Below are positions 50,945 through 60,636 of a DNA stretch of 64,000 nucleotides, piece after piece. The position numbers were made by a program, and so were the translations under genes. The stretch covers positions 124,001-188,000 of the forward strand of contig JBIQLG010000004.1 of assembly GCA_044464485.1 (NCBI GenBank), given 5' to 3'. The notes under the pieces are model-generated. The model saw nothing but the letters and a program-made list of their open reading frames with translations. It ran no database searches and was not told the DNA's origin. This stretch comes from Terrimesophilobacter sp044464485. Lineage in GTDB: Bacteria; Actinomycetota; Actinomycetes; Actinomycetales; Microbacteriaceae. Within the stretch, counting starts at the first letter, position 1; each line of letters starts with the position of its first letter.

Positions 50945-51891
50945 AACGGCAGAAGCGGATCGATTCCCACAGCGACGAACACGAGCGTCAGGTACGTAAT
51001 GGACGCATGAAAGACCTTCATCGGTGTGCCTTCCATGTTGCGGATAACCTTCGAGTACAGCGCGTGGGATTCGAAAATGAACCATCCGCCTGACAGCACC
51101 GCGACAACCGTGTACAGCAAACCCATGTTTGCGACGGGGATGAGAAGCAGGGAGCACACGACGGTTGCCCATGCATACAGGATGACCTGGAGTCCCACCT
51201 GGGTGCGGCCCCGCACGACGGCAAGCATGGGCACCTTTGCCGCCTGATAATCATCCCGGTAGCGCATGGAGAGCGGCCAGTAATGAGGTGGTGTCCACAG
51301 AAAGACCACGCCAAACAAAATGACCGGCGCCCAGTCGAGCCCGCCGGTGACGGCCGACCAGCCGACAAGAACCGGCATGCACCCGGCAGCACCGCCCCAA
51401 ATGATGTTTTGCGATGTGCGCCGTTTGAGCCACAGCGAATACACGACGACGTAGAACACGTGACCGATGACGGCGAGGCCCGCCGCGACCCAGTTGACGA
51501 GGAGGCCGAGCCAGAGCGTAGAGGACACTCCGAGAACCCACGCGAAAACGAGCGCTTCTCTGTCTGTCAACTCACCCGTGACGAGCGGCCGACCGCGCGT
51601 ACGCCGCATGACACGATCGATGTCACGGTCGATATAACAGTTGAATGCCCCCGCGGAGCCCGCGCTCAGGGCGCCGCCGATGAGAGTTGCGAGAACGAGA
51701 AGCAGGTTGGGGATTCCGCGTTCCGCGAGGAACATGACCGGAATTGTGGTGATCAACAGGAGTTCGATAATGCGCGGTTTCGTGAGCTGAAGGTACGCGC
51801 GCGCCTTGCGGAGGATGCCGCTGCCACCCTTGCGCTGTTGATGGCCCGCGCCGGGTGTCACAAGACTCGTGTGTGCAGACGTGACAATCAC
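50941..51891 (-). CDS. ctaB: Protoheme IX farnesyltransferase
   Basis: A 316-residue UbiA-superfamily prenyltransferase converting heme B to heme O. The first aspartate-rich motif is NCYIDRDIDRVMRRTRGRPLVTG. The second region is HYWPLSMRYRDDYQAAKVPMLAVV. About nine hydrophobic segments follow a hydrophilic N-terminal 30 residues. GTG 51891 is the start used here. The product feeds CtaA, encoded convergently, and the heme A made goes to the oxidase helped by SURF1. Confidence 0.96.
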   Translation of the reverse strand: MIVTSAHTSLVTPGAGHQQRKGGSGILRKARAYLQLTKPRIIELLLITTIPVMFLAERGIPNLLLVLATLIGGALSAGSAGAFNCYIDRDIDRVMRRTRGRPLVTGELTDREALVFAWVLGVSSTLWLGLLVNWVAAGLAVIGHVFYVVVYSLWLKRRTSQNIIWGGAAGCMPVLVGWSAVTGGLDWAPVILFGVVFLWTPPHYWPLSMRYRDDYQAAKVPMLAVVRGRTQVGLQVILYAWATVVCSLLLIPVANMGLLYTVVAVLSGGWFIFESHALYSKVIRNMEGTPMKVFHASITYLTLVFVAVGIDPLLPF

Positions 51892-51967
51892 TCCTCGATA
51901 CCGCCCAAAATTGCTTTCCCCTCGAGTTTAGGCTGAGCGGGGCGCTTCGCGTCGCCGCGGGCACACA

Positions 51968-51995
51968 AACGCACCACAGGTGCGTTGCCTATACT
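51968..51995 (+). promoter_or_regulatory. tkt operon promoter with 8+8 palindromic operator
   Basis: AACGCACC and GGTGCGTT are exact complements around ACA (51968-51986). They end three bases before a TATACT -10 box (51990-51995). No good -35 box is seen, because the palindrome occupies that position; this suits either an activator-dependent promoter or a repressor site. The transcript would begin near 52002, about 110 bases before the tkt ATG. The regulator is unknown. Confidence 0.5.
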
Positions 51996-52113
51996 GAGAA
52001 TGCTTGCCAGCCGGGTGTTTACTCGGCCATGCCGATGACGTCAGGTGAGCGATTCACAAACGTTCAGCGTCCCAGCGTGGGCACAGCAAAGTGAGAAAGG
52101 TCATCGAACAATC

Positions 52114-54216
52114 ATGGCAAAACTTGACTGGACCTCGATTGACGACCGAGCAGTCGATACGGCGCGAATACTTGCTGCGGACGCGGTGGAAAAGGTGGGC
52201 AGCGGTCATCCCGGCACCGCAATGAGCCTCGCTCCTGCTGCATATTTGTTGTTTCAGCGTGTCATGCGGCGCGATCCGAAGGACAGCTCATGGATCGGGC
52301 GCGATCGTTTCATACTTTCCTGCGGCCACTCGTCGCTGACGCAGTACATTCAGATGTACCTGGGCGGGTACGGCTTGGAACTGGACGATCTGAAGGCTTT
52401 GCGCACGTGGGGTTCTCTGACACCAGGGCATCCGGAGTACGGCCACACTGACGGAATCGAGATGACAACCGGTCCTCTCGGCCAGGGAATTTCCTCTGCA
52501 GTCGGTTTTGCCTACGCCGCCCGATACGAGCGGGGGCTCTTTGATCCGGACGCACCGGCGGGCACGAGCCCATTCGATCACTTCGTGTATGTCATCGCGA
52601 GTGATGGAGACCTCCAGGAAGGCATCTCCAGCGAAGCCTCATCACTGGCAGGACATCAACAGCTGGGCAACCTTGTCGTGATTTACGACGACAATCAGAT
52701 TTCCATCGAAGACGACACCAACATTGCGTTCACCGAAGACGTGCCTGCGCGCTATGAGGCATATCACTGGCACGTTCAGATCGTCGACTGGAAGAAGACG
52801 GGCGTCTACACGGAAGATCTGCAGGCTCTCGCCGATGCCATTGACGCTGCGAAAGGGGTGACGGACAAGCCATCTCTCATTGTGCTGCGCACGATCATCG
52901 GATGGCCGTCGCCGACCAAGCAAAACACCGGGAAGATTCATGGCTCTGCTCTCGGCGCCGAGGAACTCGCCGCCGTAAAGAAGGTGCTCAACTTCGATCC
53001 CGACGAGCACTTCGTCGTCGAGGGCGATGTGCTGAAGCACACGCGCAAGGCGGTGGAACGTGGTGCTGAACAGCGGCAGGAGTGGCAGAAGGGCTTCGAT
53101 GCGTGGGCGAAAGCAAACCCTGAGCGCAAGGCCTTGCTGGATCGACTTCTTGCCGGGAAGACGCCGGATTCGCTGGCGTCGGCGCTTCCGTCGTTCCCCG
53201 CGGGCAAAGACATTTCCACGCGAGCGGCATCCGGGAAGGTCATCAATGCTCTCGCGGCCGTCATGCCCGAATTGTGGGGCGGCTCTGCGGACCTCGCCGA
53301 GTCGAACAATACGACGATCGACGCCGCCGAGTCCTTCATCCCCTCGGAACACTCCACCCACGAGTGGGAGGGCGACCGGTTTGGGCGGGTGTTGCATTTT
53401 GGCATTCGCGAACACGCGATGGGCGCCATCGTCAACGGCATAGTCCTGCACGGGCCCACGCGCGCGTTCGGCGGAACCTTCCTCATCTTCAGCGACTACA
53501 TGCGACCAGCAGTGCGTCTGGCAGCCCTCATGCACATCCCGTCGATCTACGTGTGGACTCATGACTCTGTCGCTCTGGGCGGCGACGGGCCCACCCATCA
53601 GCCCGTCGAGCAACTGACCGCATTGCGAGCGATCCCCGGGCTCGACATCGTGCGCCCTGCGGATGCCAATGAAACGGCGTACGCGTGGTTGGCCATTCTG
53701 GAACGTCGCGGCGGCCCCGCCGGAATCGCGCTCAGCAGGCAGAACCTGCCGGTTTTCGACCGCGGGAGCGGAGAAGCCTCGGGCGACACGCTGGCCTCCG
53801 CAGCGCTCACCTCCAAGGGCGCATACATCCTCGCGGAGGCACCGGGCGGCGCACCGGACGTCATACTCATCGCAACCGGATCTGAGGTGCAGTTTGCGCT
53901 TCAGGCTCGCGAGATGCTCGGGAGCGAGGGAATCAACGCTCGCGTGGTTTCCGCGCCGTGCCTCGAATGGTTCGCGGAGCAGGATTCCGAGTACCGGGAG
54001 AAGGTGCTTCCAGCATCCGTCACCGCGCGCGCGTCGATGGAGGCCGGAATTGCACTCGGCTGGCGGGGAATCGTGGGTGATCGAGGCCGCAGCGTTTCCC
54101 TTGAGCACTACGGCGCGTCCGCTGACTACGAGACCCTCTACCAGGAATTCGGGCTCACTTCGGAACATCTCGTCGCGGCAGCGAAAGAGTCGCTGGCAGC
54201 AAATTCCAGCCATTGA
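52114..54216 (+). CDS. tkt: Transketolase
   Basis: A 700-residue thiamine-diphosphate enzyme moving two-carbon units between sugar phosphates. His32 lies in GSGHPGTAMS, GPLGQGISSAVG follows, and the ThDP-Mg motif ASDGDLQEGISSEA is present. ESNNTTI, FGIREHAMGAI and THDSVALGGDGPTHQPVEQL lie in the pyrimidine domain. I chose ATG 52114 (MAKLDW); ATG 52045 would add 23 unconserved residues. It is the first gene of the operon tkt-tal-pgi-zwf-opcA-pgl, which covers both branches of the pentose phosphate pathway. Confidence 0.97.
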   Translation: MAKLDWTSIDDRAVDTARILAADAVEKVGSGHPGTAMSLAPAAYLLFQRVMRRDPKDSSWIGRDRFILSCGHSSLTQYIQMYLGGYGLELDDLKALRTWGSLTPGHPEYGHTDGIEMTTGPLGQGISSAVGFAYAARYERGLFDPDAPAGTSPFDHFVYVIASDGDLQEGISSEASSLAGHQQLGNLVVIYDDNQISIEDDTNIAFTEDVPARYEAYHWHVQIVDWKKTGVYTEDLQALADAIDAAKGVTDKPSLIVLRTIIGWPSPTKQNTGKIHGSALGAEELAAVKKVLNFDPDEHFVVEGDVLKHTRKAVERGAEQRQEWQKGFDAWAKANPERKALLDRLLAGKTPDSLASALPSFPAGKDISTRAASGKVINALAAVMPELWGGSADLAESNNTTIDAAESFIPSEHSTHEWEGDRFGRVLHFGIREHAMGAIVNGIVLHGPTRAFGGTFLIFSDYMRPAVRLAALMHIPSIYVWTHDSVALGGDGPTHQPVEQLTALRAIPGLDIVRPADANETAYAWLAILERRGGPAGIALSRQNLPVFDRGSGEASGDTLASAALTSKGAYILAEAPGGAPDVILIATGSEVQFALQAREMLGSEGINARVVSAPCLEWFAEQDSEYREKVLPASVTARASMEAGIALGWRGIVGDRGRSVSLEHYGASADYETLYQEFGLTSEHLVAAAKESLAANSSH

Positions 54217-54228
54217 AATGGGAGAATC

Positions 54229-55359
54229 ATGTCATCTAGTGCAAATCCTCTAGCCGAACTTTCCGCCGCCGGCGTGAGCGTGTGGCTCGACGATCTATCC
54301 CGTGAGCGAATTGTTTCCGGCAGTCTTGAGGAGCTCATCACGGATCGGCATGTCGTGGGAGTTACGACCAATCCGACGATCTTCGCGAATGCGCTTGCGA
54401 AGGGAGACGCCTACGACGCGCAGGTTGCCGAACTTGCTGCCGCCAATACTGACGTCAGCGCTGCCGTAGTCGATATCACGACGCACGATGTCGCACGCGG
54501 CTGTGACCTGTTCCGCGCCCTGTTCGACTCCACGGACGGAATGGATGGCCGAGTCTCTATCGAAGTGGAACCGGCACTGGCTCACGACACGGCGGGAACC
54601 GTTGCGCAAGGGCGAATGCTGTGGGAAGCCGTCGATCGTCCGAACGTCATGATCAAGGTACCTGCGACAGTCGAAGGACTGGGTGCGATCACCGAATTGA
54701 CATCGCTCGGAATCAGCGTCAACGTGACGCTCATTTTTAGCCTCGAACGACACCGCGAGGTTGTCAACGCGTATTTGACGGGAATCGAGCGCGCGAGATC
54801 CGCGGGACTGGATATTTCAAAAATTCGCTCCGTGGCATCCTTCTTCGTCTCGCGCGTCGACACCGAAATCGACAAACGTCTCGAGGCCATCGGCACGCCC
54901 GAAGCGCTTGCCCTCAAGGGAAAGGCGGGAATAGCCAACGCGAGGCTCGCATACCAGGTGTTCGAACAGTCGTTCGCAAGCGAGCGCGCCAAGGTCCTCC
55001 TTTCCGCGGGAGCACACGTGCAGCGGCCGCTGTGGGCGTCGACGGGAGTAAAAGATCCCGCGTTCAAAGACACGCTGTACGTCGAAGAACTCATTGCCGA
55101 CAACACGGTCAACACCATGCCGGAGAAAACCATGGAGGCGACCTTCGATCACGGAGACATTCGCGGCGACACCATCACGGGCAATTACGATGACGCAAAT
55201 TCCGTGCTCGACGCGATTTCGGAGCTTGGCATCTCTTACGACGAAGTGACGGCGCTCCTGGAAAGAGAGGGCATCGAGAAATTCACGGCATCCTGGAATG
55301 ATTTGCTCGATACGGTGTCCGCCGCGCTGGAATCCGCGCGAGGAAAGGCGAACGCGTGA
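54229..55359 (+). CDS. tal: Transaldolase
   Basis: A 376-residue class I aldolase-fold enzyme that transfers dihydroxyacetone units between sugar phosphates. VWLDDLSRERI and GVTTNPTIFANAL form the substrate region. The Schiff-base lysine is Lys143 in NVMIKVPAT, and NVTLIFSLERH follows. Length is that of the larger actinobacterial form. A GGGAGAAT ribosome site lies just before ATG 54229, 12 bases after the tkt stop. The final TGA overlaps the pgi GTG (55356-55359). Confidence 0.97.
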   Translation: MSSSANPLAELSAAGVSVWLDDLSRERIVSGSLEELITDRHVVGVTTNPTIFANALAKGDAYDAQVAELAAANTDVSAAVVDITTHDVARGCDLFRALFDSTDGMDGRVSIEVEPALAHDTAGTVAQGRMLWEAVDRPNVMIKVPATVEGLGAITELTSLGISVNVTLIFSLERHREVVNAYLTGIERARSAGLDISKIRSVASFFVSRVDTEIDKRLEAIGTPEALALKGKAGIANARLAYQVFEQSFASERAKVLLSAGAHVQRPLWASTGVKDPAFKDTLYVEELIADNTVNTMPEKTMEATFDHGDIRGDTITGNYDDANSVLDAISELGISYDEVTALLEREGIEKFTASWNDLLDTVSAALESARGKANA

Positions 55360-56954
55360 GCTTTGACATCACCGTAAGCGGGGATGCGCTGGCCGCGGTG
55401 GAGCGCATTGTTCCGCAACTCGTCAGTGATCTGGTCGCTTCCCGCATTGCAGGTCAGGACTCGACGCTGTGGGGTGCGGATGCGGAAGAGGAGGCCGCGA
55501 AAAGACTCGGCTGGACGGAAGCCGTCGTCATTTCGGAGCCCTTGATTCCGGACATCACCGCGCTGCGCGAAAAGTTGCTCGCGGACGGGGTCAACCACTT
55601 CGTGCTGGGGGGAATGGGCGGGTCATCGCTTGCGCCAGAGGTCATCACGCGCACGGCGGGGATCGAGCTGACGATCCTTGACACCACATCTCCAGGGCAA
55701 ATTCGTTCCGCCCTGGCTGATCGGCTGTCAACGACCGCGGTCATCATCTCGTCGAAGTCGGGGTCCACCGTGGAAACCGACAGTCAGAAGCGGGTGTACG
55801 AGAAAGCATTTGCCGACGCGGGTATCGACCCCACGGAGCGCATCATCGTCGTCACCGACCCTGGTTCACCGCTTGACGAATCGGCGCGCGCGAACGGATA
55901 CCGTGTGTTCAACGCCGATCCGAATGTGGGCGGGCGATATTCGGCGCTCACCGCTTTCGGACTCGTTCCTTCCGGTCTTGCCGGCGTCGACATCGCTTCA
56001 CTTCTGGACGAGGCGTCATCTGTCGCAGGTCGGATTTCGATTGATCGCGACGACAATCCCGCACTCATTCTGGGGGCAGCTCTCGCGGGAACGAGACCGC
56101 TGAGAGACAAAGTGGGGATTGTGGCCGACGGCACATACATCGTCGGATTCGCCGAGTGGGCAGAGCAGCTTATTGCCGAGTCCACCGGCAAAAAGGGCAC
56201 GGGACTGCTGCCGGTGGTCCTCGATGTCGACTCCCCCGAGCTCGAGAGAGAACTTTCGGATCTTCAGATTGTTCGGCTCGTGGAGAGCGAACTGGCGACA
56301 GAACAAGTCAACGAAGGCGACATTGAAATTAGCGGGACGCTCGGAGCCCAATTGCTGGTATGGGAAACGGCCATCGCGATTGCCGGCCGCATTCTGGGCA
56401 TCGACCCGTTCAACCAACCGGACGTCGAGTCGGCGAAGGAGGCGACGAGAGGCCTTCTGGACAGCCGGCCCCAGCCCGCGACTCCGGATTTTACCGAAAA
56501 CGGCATTGAGGTGCGGTCGACTGATGCCGCGCTGACATCGTCAGAGAATCTCGCGGGAACCCTCTCCGCACTCCTGGGCGCGCTCCCGGAAAACGGCTAC
56601 CTCAGCGTTCAGGCTTATCTTGACCGTCATCACCTGGCACGAGCTTCGGCACTTCGCGACCTTTTTGCGGCGCGCATAGAACGCCCCGTCACTTTTGGTT
56701 GGGGCCCGCGTTTTCTTCACTCGACGGGACAGTTTCACAAGGGCGGACCCGCAGTCGGCGTGTTTGTGCAGATCACGTGCGACGAGCCGCAGGACCTCGC
56801 CATTCCCGATCGCCCGTTCACTTTTGGTCAGCTCATCCATGCGCAGGCACAGGGCGATGCCTCGGTTCTCGCACAGCATGGCCGACCCGTCGTCACGCTC
56901 AATCTCGTCGAGCCCGCGAAGGGCCTCGATGCCCTCCTCGCCGAGCTCAGCTGA
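55356..56954 (+). CDS. pgi: Glucose-6-phosphate isomerase
   Basis: A 532-residue phosphoglucose isomerase interconverting glucose 6-phosphate and fructose 6-phosphate. The sugar-binding SIS domain shows FVLGGMGGSSLAPEVI, ISSKSGSTVET and VTDPGSPLDESARANG. The C-terminal half has FGWGPRFLHSTGQFHKGGPAVGVFVQI. The sequence belongs to the divergent actinobacterial PGI type often encoded between tal and zwf. It starts at GTG 55356, coupled to tal. It links glycolysis to the oxidative branch encoded next. Confidence 0.94.
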   Translation: MSFDITVSGDALAAVERIVPQLVSDLVASRIAGQDSTLWGADAEEEAAKRLGWTEAVVISEPLIPDITALREKLLADGVNHFVLGGMGGSSLAPEVITRTAGIELTILDTTSPGQIRSALADRLSTTAVIISSKSGSTVETDSQKRVYEKAFADAGIDPTERIIVVTDPGSPLDESARANGYRVFNADPNVGGRYSALTAFGLVPSGLAGVDIASLLDEASSVAGRISIDRDDNPALILGAALAGTRPLRDKVGIVADGTYIVGFAEWAEQLIAESTGKKGTGLLPVVLDVDSPELERELSDLQIVRLVESELATEQVNEGDIEISGTLGAQLLVWETAIAIAGRILGIDPFNQPDVESAKEATRGLLDSRPQPATPDFTENGIEVRSTDAALTSSENLAGTLSALLGALPENGYLSVQAYLDRHHLARASALRDLFAARIERPVTFGWGPRFLHSTGQFHKGGPAVGVFVQITCDEPQDLAIPDRPFTFGQLIHAQAQGDASVLAQHGRPVVTLNLVEPAKGLDALLAELS

Positions 56955-56959
56955 GCGTG

Positions 56960-58501
56960 ATGTCTCCCGCGGCAATCTCGCGAGGCAACAATCCACTTCG
57001 GCTGGCCTCAGATCGACGTCTGAATCGCATTGCCGGCCCCAGTGCGCTCGTCATTTTTGGCGTCACAGGAGATCTGGCGCGAAAGAAGCTCATGCCTGCG
57101 GTCTACGATCTCGCCAATCGTGGCCTGCTCCCGCCGGGGTTCGCGCTCGTCGGGTTCGCACGCCGCGAGTGGGATACTCAGGATTTCGCTCGGGAAGTAC
57201 ATGACGCAGTCAAACTGCACGCTCGCACCGCCTTCGATGAAGATGTCTGGACTCAACTCTCTCAGGGTATTCGCTTCGTGCAGGGAGAATTCGATGATGC
57301 GGCCGCGTTTGATCGACTCAAAGAGACGCTTCGCGAACTCGACGAGCGTCGGGGAACCATGGGCAACCACGCCTTCTACCTTTCCATTCCTCCCAAGTCG
57401 TTTCCCCAGGTAACTGAGCAACTGCGCCGCTCCGGGCTTGCAGAACAACACAACGGCCAGTGGCGGCGCGTCGTGATCGAGAAGCCATTTGGCAGTGATC
57501 TCACGTCGGCGCGGGCGCTCAATGATGTCGTCGAGTCTGTGTTTCCACCCGACTCGGTGTTTCGGATCGACCACTACCTGGGCAAAGAGACGGTACAGAA
57601 TATCCTGGCGCTGCGATTCGCGAATCAACTGTGGGAACCGATTTGGAACGCGCGCTATGTGGACCATGTGCAAATCACCATGGCCGAAGACATCGGCGTC
57701 GGCGGTCGCGCCGGGTATTACGACGGTATCGGTGCGGCGAGAGACGTCATTCAGAATCATTTGCTGCAACTTCTCGCACTGACCGCGATGGAAGAACCGG
57801 TTTCTTTCGATGCGAAGGATTTGCGTGCAGAAAAAGAGAAGATCCTTTCCGCCGTGCGGATCGGCTCGAATCTTTCACTCACGACGGCGCGCGGACAGTA
57901 CTCCAGCGGTTGGCAGGGCGGTGAGCGCGTCATCGGATTTCTCGAAGAAGACGGCATGGATCCGAATTCTGAGACAGAAACCTATGCGGCTCTTCGCCTC
58001 GGAATCAATACCCGTCGCTGGTCGGGAGTGCCGTTCTACCTTCGCGCCGGCAAACGACTCGGGCGACGAGTGACGGAAATTGCCGTCGTCTTCACTCGGG
58101 CACCTCAGTACCTTTTCGCGGAAAGCCAGACAAGCGCGCTCGGACACAATGCGCTGGTGATTCGCGTGCAGCCTGACGAGGGCGTCACCATGCGTTTCGG
58201 GTCGAAGGTGCCAGGAGCGGGGATGCAGGTGCGCGACGTCACCATGGATTTCGGATACGGCCACGCGTTCACCGAAGCGAGTCCAGAGGCCTACGAGAGG
58301 TTGATCCTCGATGTACTTCTGGGAGACCCGCCGCTCTTCCCTCGGCATGAGGAAGTGGAACTCAGCTGGAAAATTCTCGACCCAATCGAGGAATTCTGGG
58401 CATCAGACGGTCGGCCCGAACAGTACCGGCCAGGTACGTGGGGCCCGACGAGCGCAGATGAATTGCTTGCGCGCGACGGTCGAGTATGGAGGCGCCCATG
58501 A
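56960..58501 (+). CDS. zwf: Glucose-6-phosphate dehydrogenase
   Basis: A 513-residue enzyme oxidising glucose 6-phosphate to 6-phosphogluconolactone with NADP+. The dinucleotide motif is VIFGVTGDLARKKLMPAVY (about 32-50). EKPFGSD and the active-site signature RIDHYLGKETVQNI are present, and GVPFYLRAGKRL lies in the C-terminal beta domain. I chose ATG 56960; GTG 56957 directly before is possible. The frame remains open far upstream inside pgi, but that is a shadow. The stop overlaps the opcA start (ATGA 58498-58501). Confidence 0.97.
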   Translation: MSPAAISRGNNPLRLASDRRLNRIAGPSALVIFGVTGDLARKKLMPAVYDLANRGLLPPGFALVGFARREWDTQDFAREVHDAVKLHARTAFDEDVWTQLSQGIRFVQGEFDDAAAFDRLKETLRELDERRGTMGNHAFYLSIPPKSFPQVTEQLRRSGLAEQHNGQWRRVVIEKPFGSDLTSARALNDVVESVFPPDSVFRIDHYLGKETVQNILALRFANQLWEPIWNARYVDHVQITMAEDIGVGGRAGYYDGIGAARDVIQNHLLQLLALTAMEEPVSFDAKDLRAEKEKILSAVRIGSNLSLTTARGQYSSGWQGGERVIGFLEEDGMDPNSETETYAALRLGINTRRWSGVPFYLRAGKRLGRRVTEIAVVFTRAPQYLFAESQTSALGHNALVIRVQPDEGVTMRFGSKVPGAGMQVRDVTMDFGYGHAFTEASPEAYERLILDVLLGDPPLFPRHEEVELSWKILDPIEEFWASDGRPEQYRPGTWGPTSADELLARDGRVWRRP

Positions 58502-59475
58502 TCGTCGAATTACCGGACACCACGACGAGCGGCATTTCGCGCGCTCTTGTGAAGATCCGAGAGGAAGGCGGCGCAGTCGCTTTGGGCCGCGTCCTCACGC
58601 TCGTGATCGCTACTCGTCACGGTGCGGAAGAAGAGGCAATCGCTGCAGCGAACGCCGCTTCCCGAGAACATCCTATGCGCGTCATCGTGCTGTCCACGCC
58701 TCATCCGGATCAGCCGGAGGACGATGCCAGACTCGATGGTCAGATTCGAGTGGGCGGGGATGCGGGCGCGAGTGAAGTGATAGTGCTTCGCGCGCACGGC
58801 GACACGGCGATGAACGAGGAGGGGCTCGTTACCGGATTGCTGCTCGCCGACGCGCCGGTCGTGGCATGGTGGCCTGCGCAAGCGCCCCCGGTCGTGGCGG
58901 ATTCCCCCATCGGAAGGCTGGCCCAGTGCCGAATTACGGATGCCGCCGCGCAAGCAGACCCCCGCGCCTTCCTCACGAGACTTGCACAGACCTATCATCC
59001 CGGCGACACCGATTTTGCGTGGACGCGGCTCACCCTGTGGCGGGCGCAGTTAGCCGCCGTGCTTGATCAGCCGCCCTACGAAACGATCACGGGCATCCAA
59101 GTGCATGGCGCCTCCGATTCGCCGTCCACGGGACTGCTCGCCGCCTGGTTGCAAACGGAACTCGACGTTCCGGCCGTGCGCTACCTGTACTCGGCCACGG
59201 GTTCAAGTGCGGGAATCCACGAAGTGAGGCTGGAGCGGGAATCGGGCGTGATCACGCTGGTGCGTACACAGCCCTCCATTGTCACGCTGACGCAGCCCGG
59301 TCAGCCCGTTCACGATATCTCGCTTCCCCGGCGCAATCTGCAGGATTGCCTGGCCGAAGAGTTGCGCCGACTGGATCCCGACAACTTGTTTGGTACGGTG
59401 CTTCAAGACGGCCTACCTAAGTTGAGCGAACCCGAACTCATCTCGACGCCGTTCAGCGCAACGGAGAGTGATTGA
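58498..59475 (+). CDS. opcA: Glucose-6-phosphate dehydrogenase assembly protein OpcA
   Basis: A 325-residue OpcA protein, required in actinobacteria and cyanobacteria for full activity of Zwf. Seen are the opening MIVELPDTTTSGISRALVKIREEGG, LTLVIATRH, DAPVVAWWPAQAPPVVADSPIGRLAQCRITDA and a late LPRRNLQDCLAEELRRLDPD. The cysteine in the last segment is of interest, because OpcA is redox-sensitive in cyanobacteria; this is not tested for the present family. ATG 58498 couples it to zwf. Confidence 0.95.
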   Translation: MIVELPDTTTSGISRALVKIREEGGAVALGRVLTLVIATRHGAEEEAIAAANAASREHPMRVIVLSTPHPDQPEDDARLDGQIRVGGDAGASEVIVLRAHGDTAMNEEGLVTGLLLADAPVVAWWPAQAPPVVADSPIGRLAQCRITDAAAQADPRAFLTRLAQTYHPGDTDFAWTRLTLWRAQLAAVLDQPPYETITGIQVHGASDSPSTGLLAAWLQTELDVPAVRYLYSATGSSAGIHEVRLERESGVITLVRTQPSIVTLTQPGQPVHDISLPRRNLQDCLAEELRRLDPDNLFGTVLQDGLPKLSEPELISTPFSATESD

Positions 59476-59476
59476 T

Positions 59477-60244
59477 ATGACGAGCAGCAGAAGTGTTCAC
59501 GTTTTTGAGGATCGCACGGCGCTCATCGACGAGATTGCCGACAGATTCATCCGACAGCTGACCCACACGCTGACATCAACGTCATTTGCCCACGTCGTAC
59601 TCACGGGTGGCACCGTCGGGATCGACGTTCTTGCCGCCATCGGCGAACCACGGCGCGCCCGTGAAGTCGACTGGCACAAGGTCCATTTCTGGTGGGGGGA
59701 CGAACGATGGCTGCCCGCCGGCGATGCGGACCGAAACGACACTCAGGCTTTCGAGGCCCTGTTGTCCAGGATCGATTGCCCTTCCGCGCAGGTTCATAGT
59801 TTTCCTGCCGCTGACGGCGAATTCGACGTGGACGCTGCGGCGCGGGAATATTCACGCGAGCTTGAGTCGCACGGTCGGTCCGGAACGCCGTATCCGCACT
59901 TCGACATCCTCTTTCTCGGGGTGGGCCCCGACGCGCACATTGCCTCGCTTTTTCCCGGTCTGGAGGGGATCCTGGAGCGCTCGAAGACCGTCGTCGCCGT
60001 ACGAAACTCCCCGAAGCCGCCGCCAGAGCGCTTGAGCCTCACCCTGCCGGTAATAAACTCCGCCGACCGCGTATGGCTGTGTCTTTCCGGAGCGGACAAA
60101 GCGGGAGCGCTTGGGCTGGCACTGGCTGGCGCCAACGTCGCGGAGGTCCCCGCCTCGGGCGCCACCGGCCGAAGCGAAACGCGGTTTTTCGTTGACCGCG
60201 CCGCCGCGGGGGAGGTGCCTCAGGAACTTCTCTCGGAAGCCTGA
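59477..60244 (+). CDS. pgl: 6-Phosphogluconolactonase
   Basis: A 255-residue enzyme of the NagB/DevB fold that hydrolyses 6-phosphogluconolactone made by Zwf. VVLTGGTVGIDVLAAI, HFWWGDERWLPAGDADRN, FDILFLGVGPDAHIASLFPG and RLSLTLPVINSADRVWLCLSGADKAGAL are the expected blocks. In the first, TGGT replaces the common SGG(S/R)T. ATG 59477 has GGAGAG 8 bases upstream; GTG 59468 overlapping opcA is an alternative. It ends the pentose phosphate operon and converges on rbpA with an 18-base gap. 6-Phosphogluconate dehydrogenase is not in the window. Confidence 0.95.
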   Translation: MTSSRSVHVFEDRTALIDEIADRFIRQLTHTLTSTSFAHVVLTGGTVGIDVLAAIGEPRRAREVDWHKVHFWWGDERWLPAGDADRNDTQAFEALLSRIDCPSAQVHSFPAADGEFDVDAAAREYSRELESHGRSGTPYPHFDILFLGVGPDAHIASLFPGLEGILERSKTVVAVRNSPKPPPERLSLTLPVINSADRVWLCLSGADKAGALGLALAGANVAEVPASGATGRSETRFFVDRAAAGEVPQELLSEA

Positions 60245-60262
60245 AACTGCAAGCTTCGCTGT

Positions 60263-60625
60263 TCAGCCGGTCGCGCGGCCACGACGGGCGCGAAGTTGAT
60301 TCAGGGCGTCATCGAGAAGTGACGCTGCTTCCGTTTCGGTGCGGCGTTCCTTCACGTAGGCGAGGTGTGTTTTGTAGGGTTCCAGCTTCGCCACGCTCGG
60401 TGGATTCGTCTTGTCCTGGCCTGCAGGCAGACCACAATTCGGGCAGTCGAGCTGCTCGGGGATTTCTTCTGGCTCAATGGTGGCGAGAAAGTACGGTTTC
60501 AATTCGTGACCGTTTGCGCACCAATACGACACCTGAACCCGATCGGCATGAAACCCACGATCCTGCTCCCCCATGGGACCAGCTCCGACGCGCGAGCCGC
60601 GAATTGCACTTCCACCCGATGCCAT
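60263..60625 (-). CDS. rbpA: RNA polymerase-binding protein RbpA
   Basis: A 120-residue RbpA, the actinobacterial factor that binds RNA polymerase and group 1/2 sigma factors and promotes open-complex formation. Seen are the N-terminal basic tail (MASGGSAIRGSRVGAGPMGE), the core domain with CANGHELKPYFL and CPNCGLPAG cysteines, and the C-terminal sigma-interaction helix (KTHLAYVKERRTETEAASLLDDALNQLRARRG). ATG 60625 has an excellent AAGGAG 6 bases upstream. It starts only 11 bases after the secG stop, so it may be read from the gap-pgk-tpiA-secG transcript. Confidence 0.97.
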   Translation of the reverse strand: MASGGSAIRGSRVGAGPMGEQDRGFHADRVQVSYWCANGHELKPYFLATIEPEEIPEQLDCPNCGLPAGQDKTNPPSVAKLEPYKTHLAYVKERRTETEAASLLDDALNQLRARRGRATG

Positions 60626-60636
60626 AACTGACTCCT

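Noticed and set aside
52642..54213. Minus-strand frame of 523 codons opposite tkt
   Set aside because: It is a shadow of transketolase with no conserved blocks.
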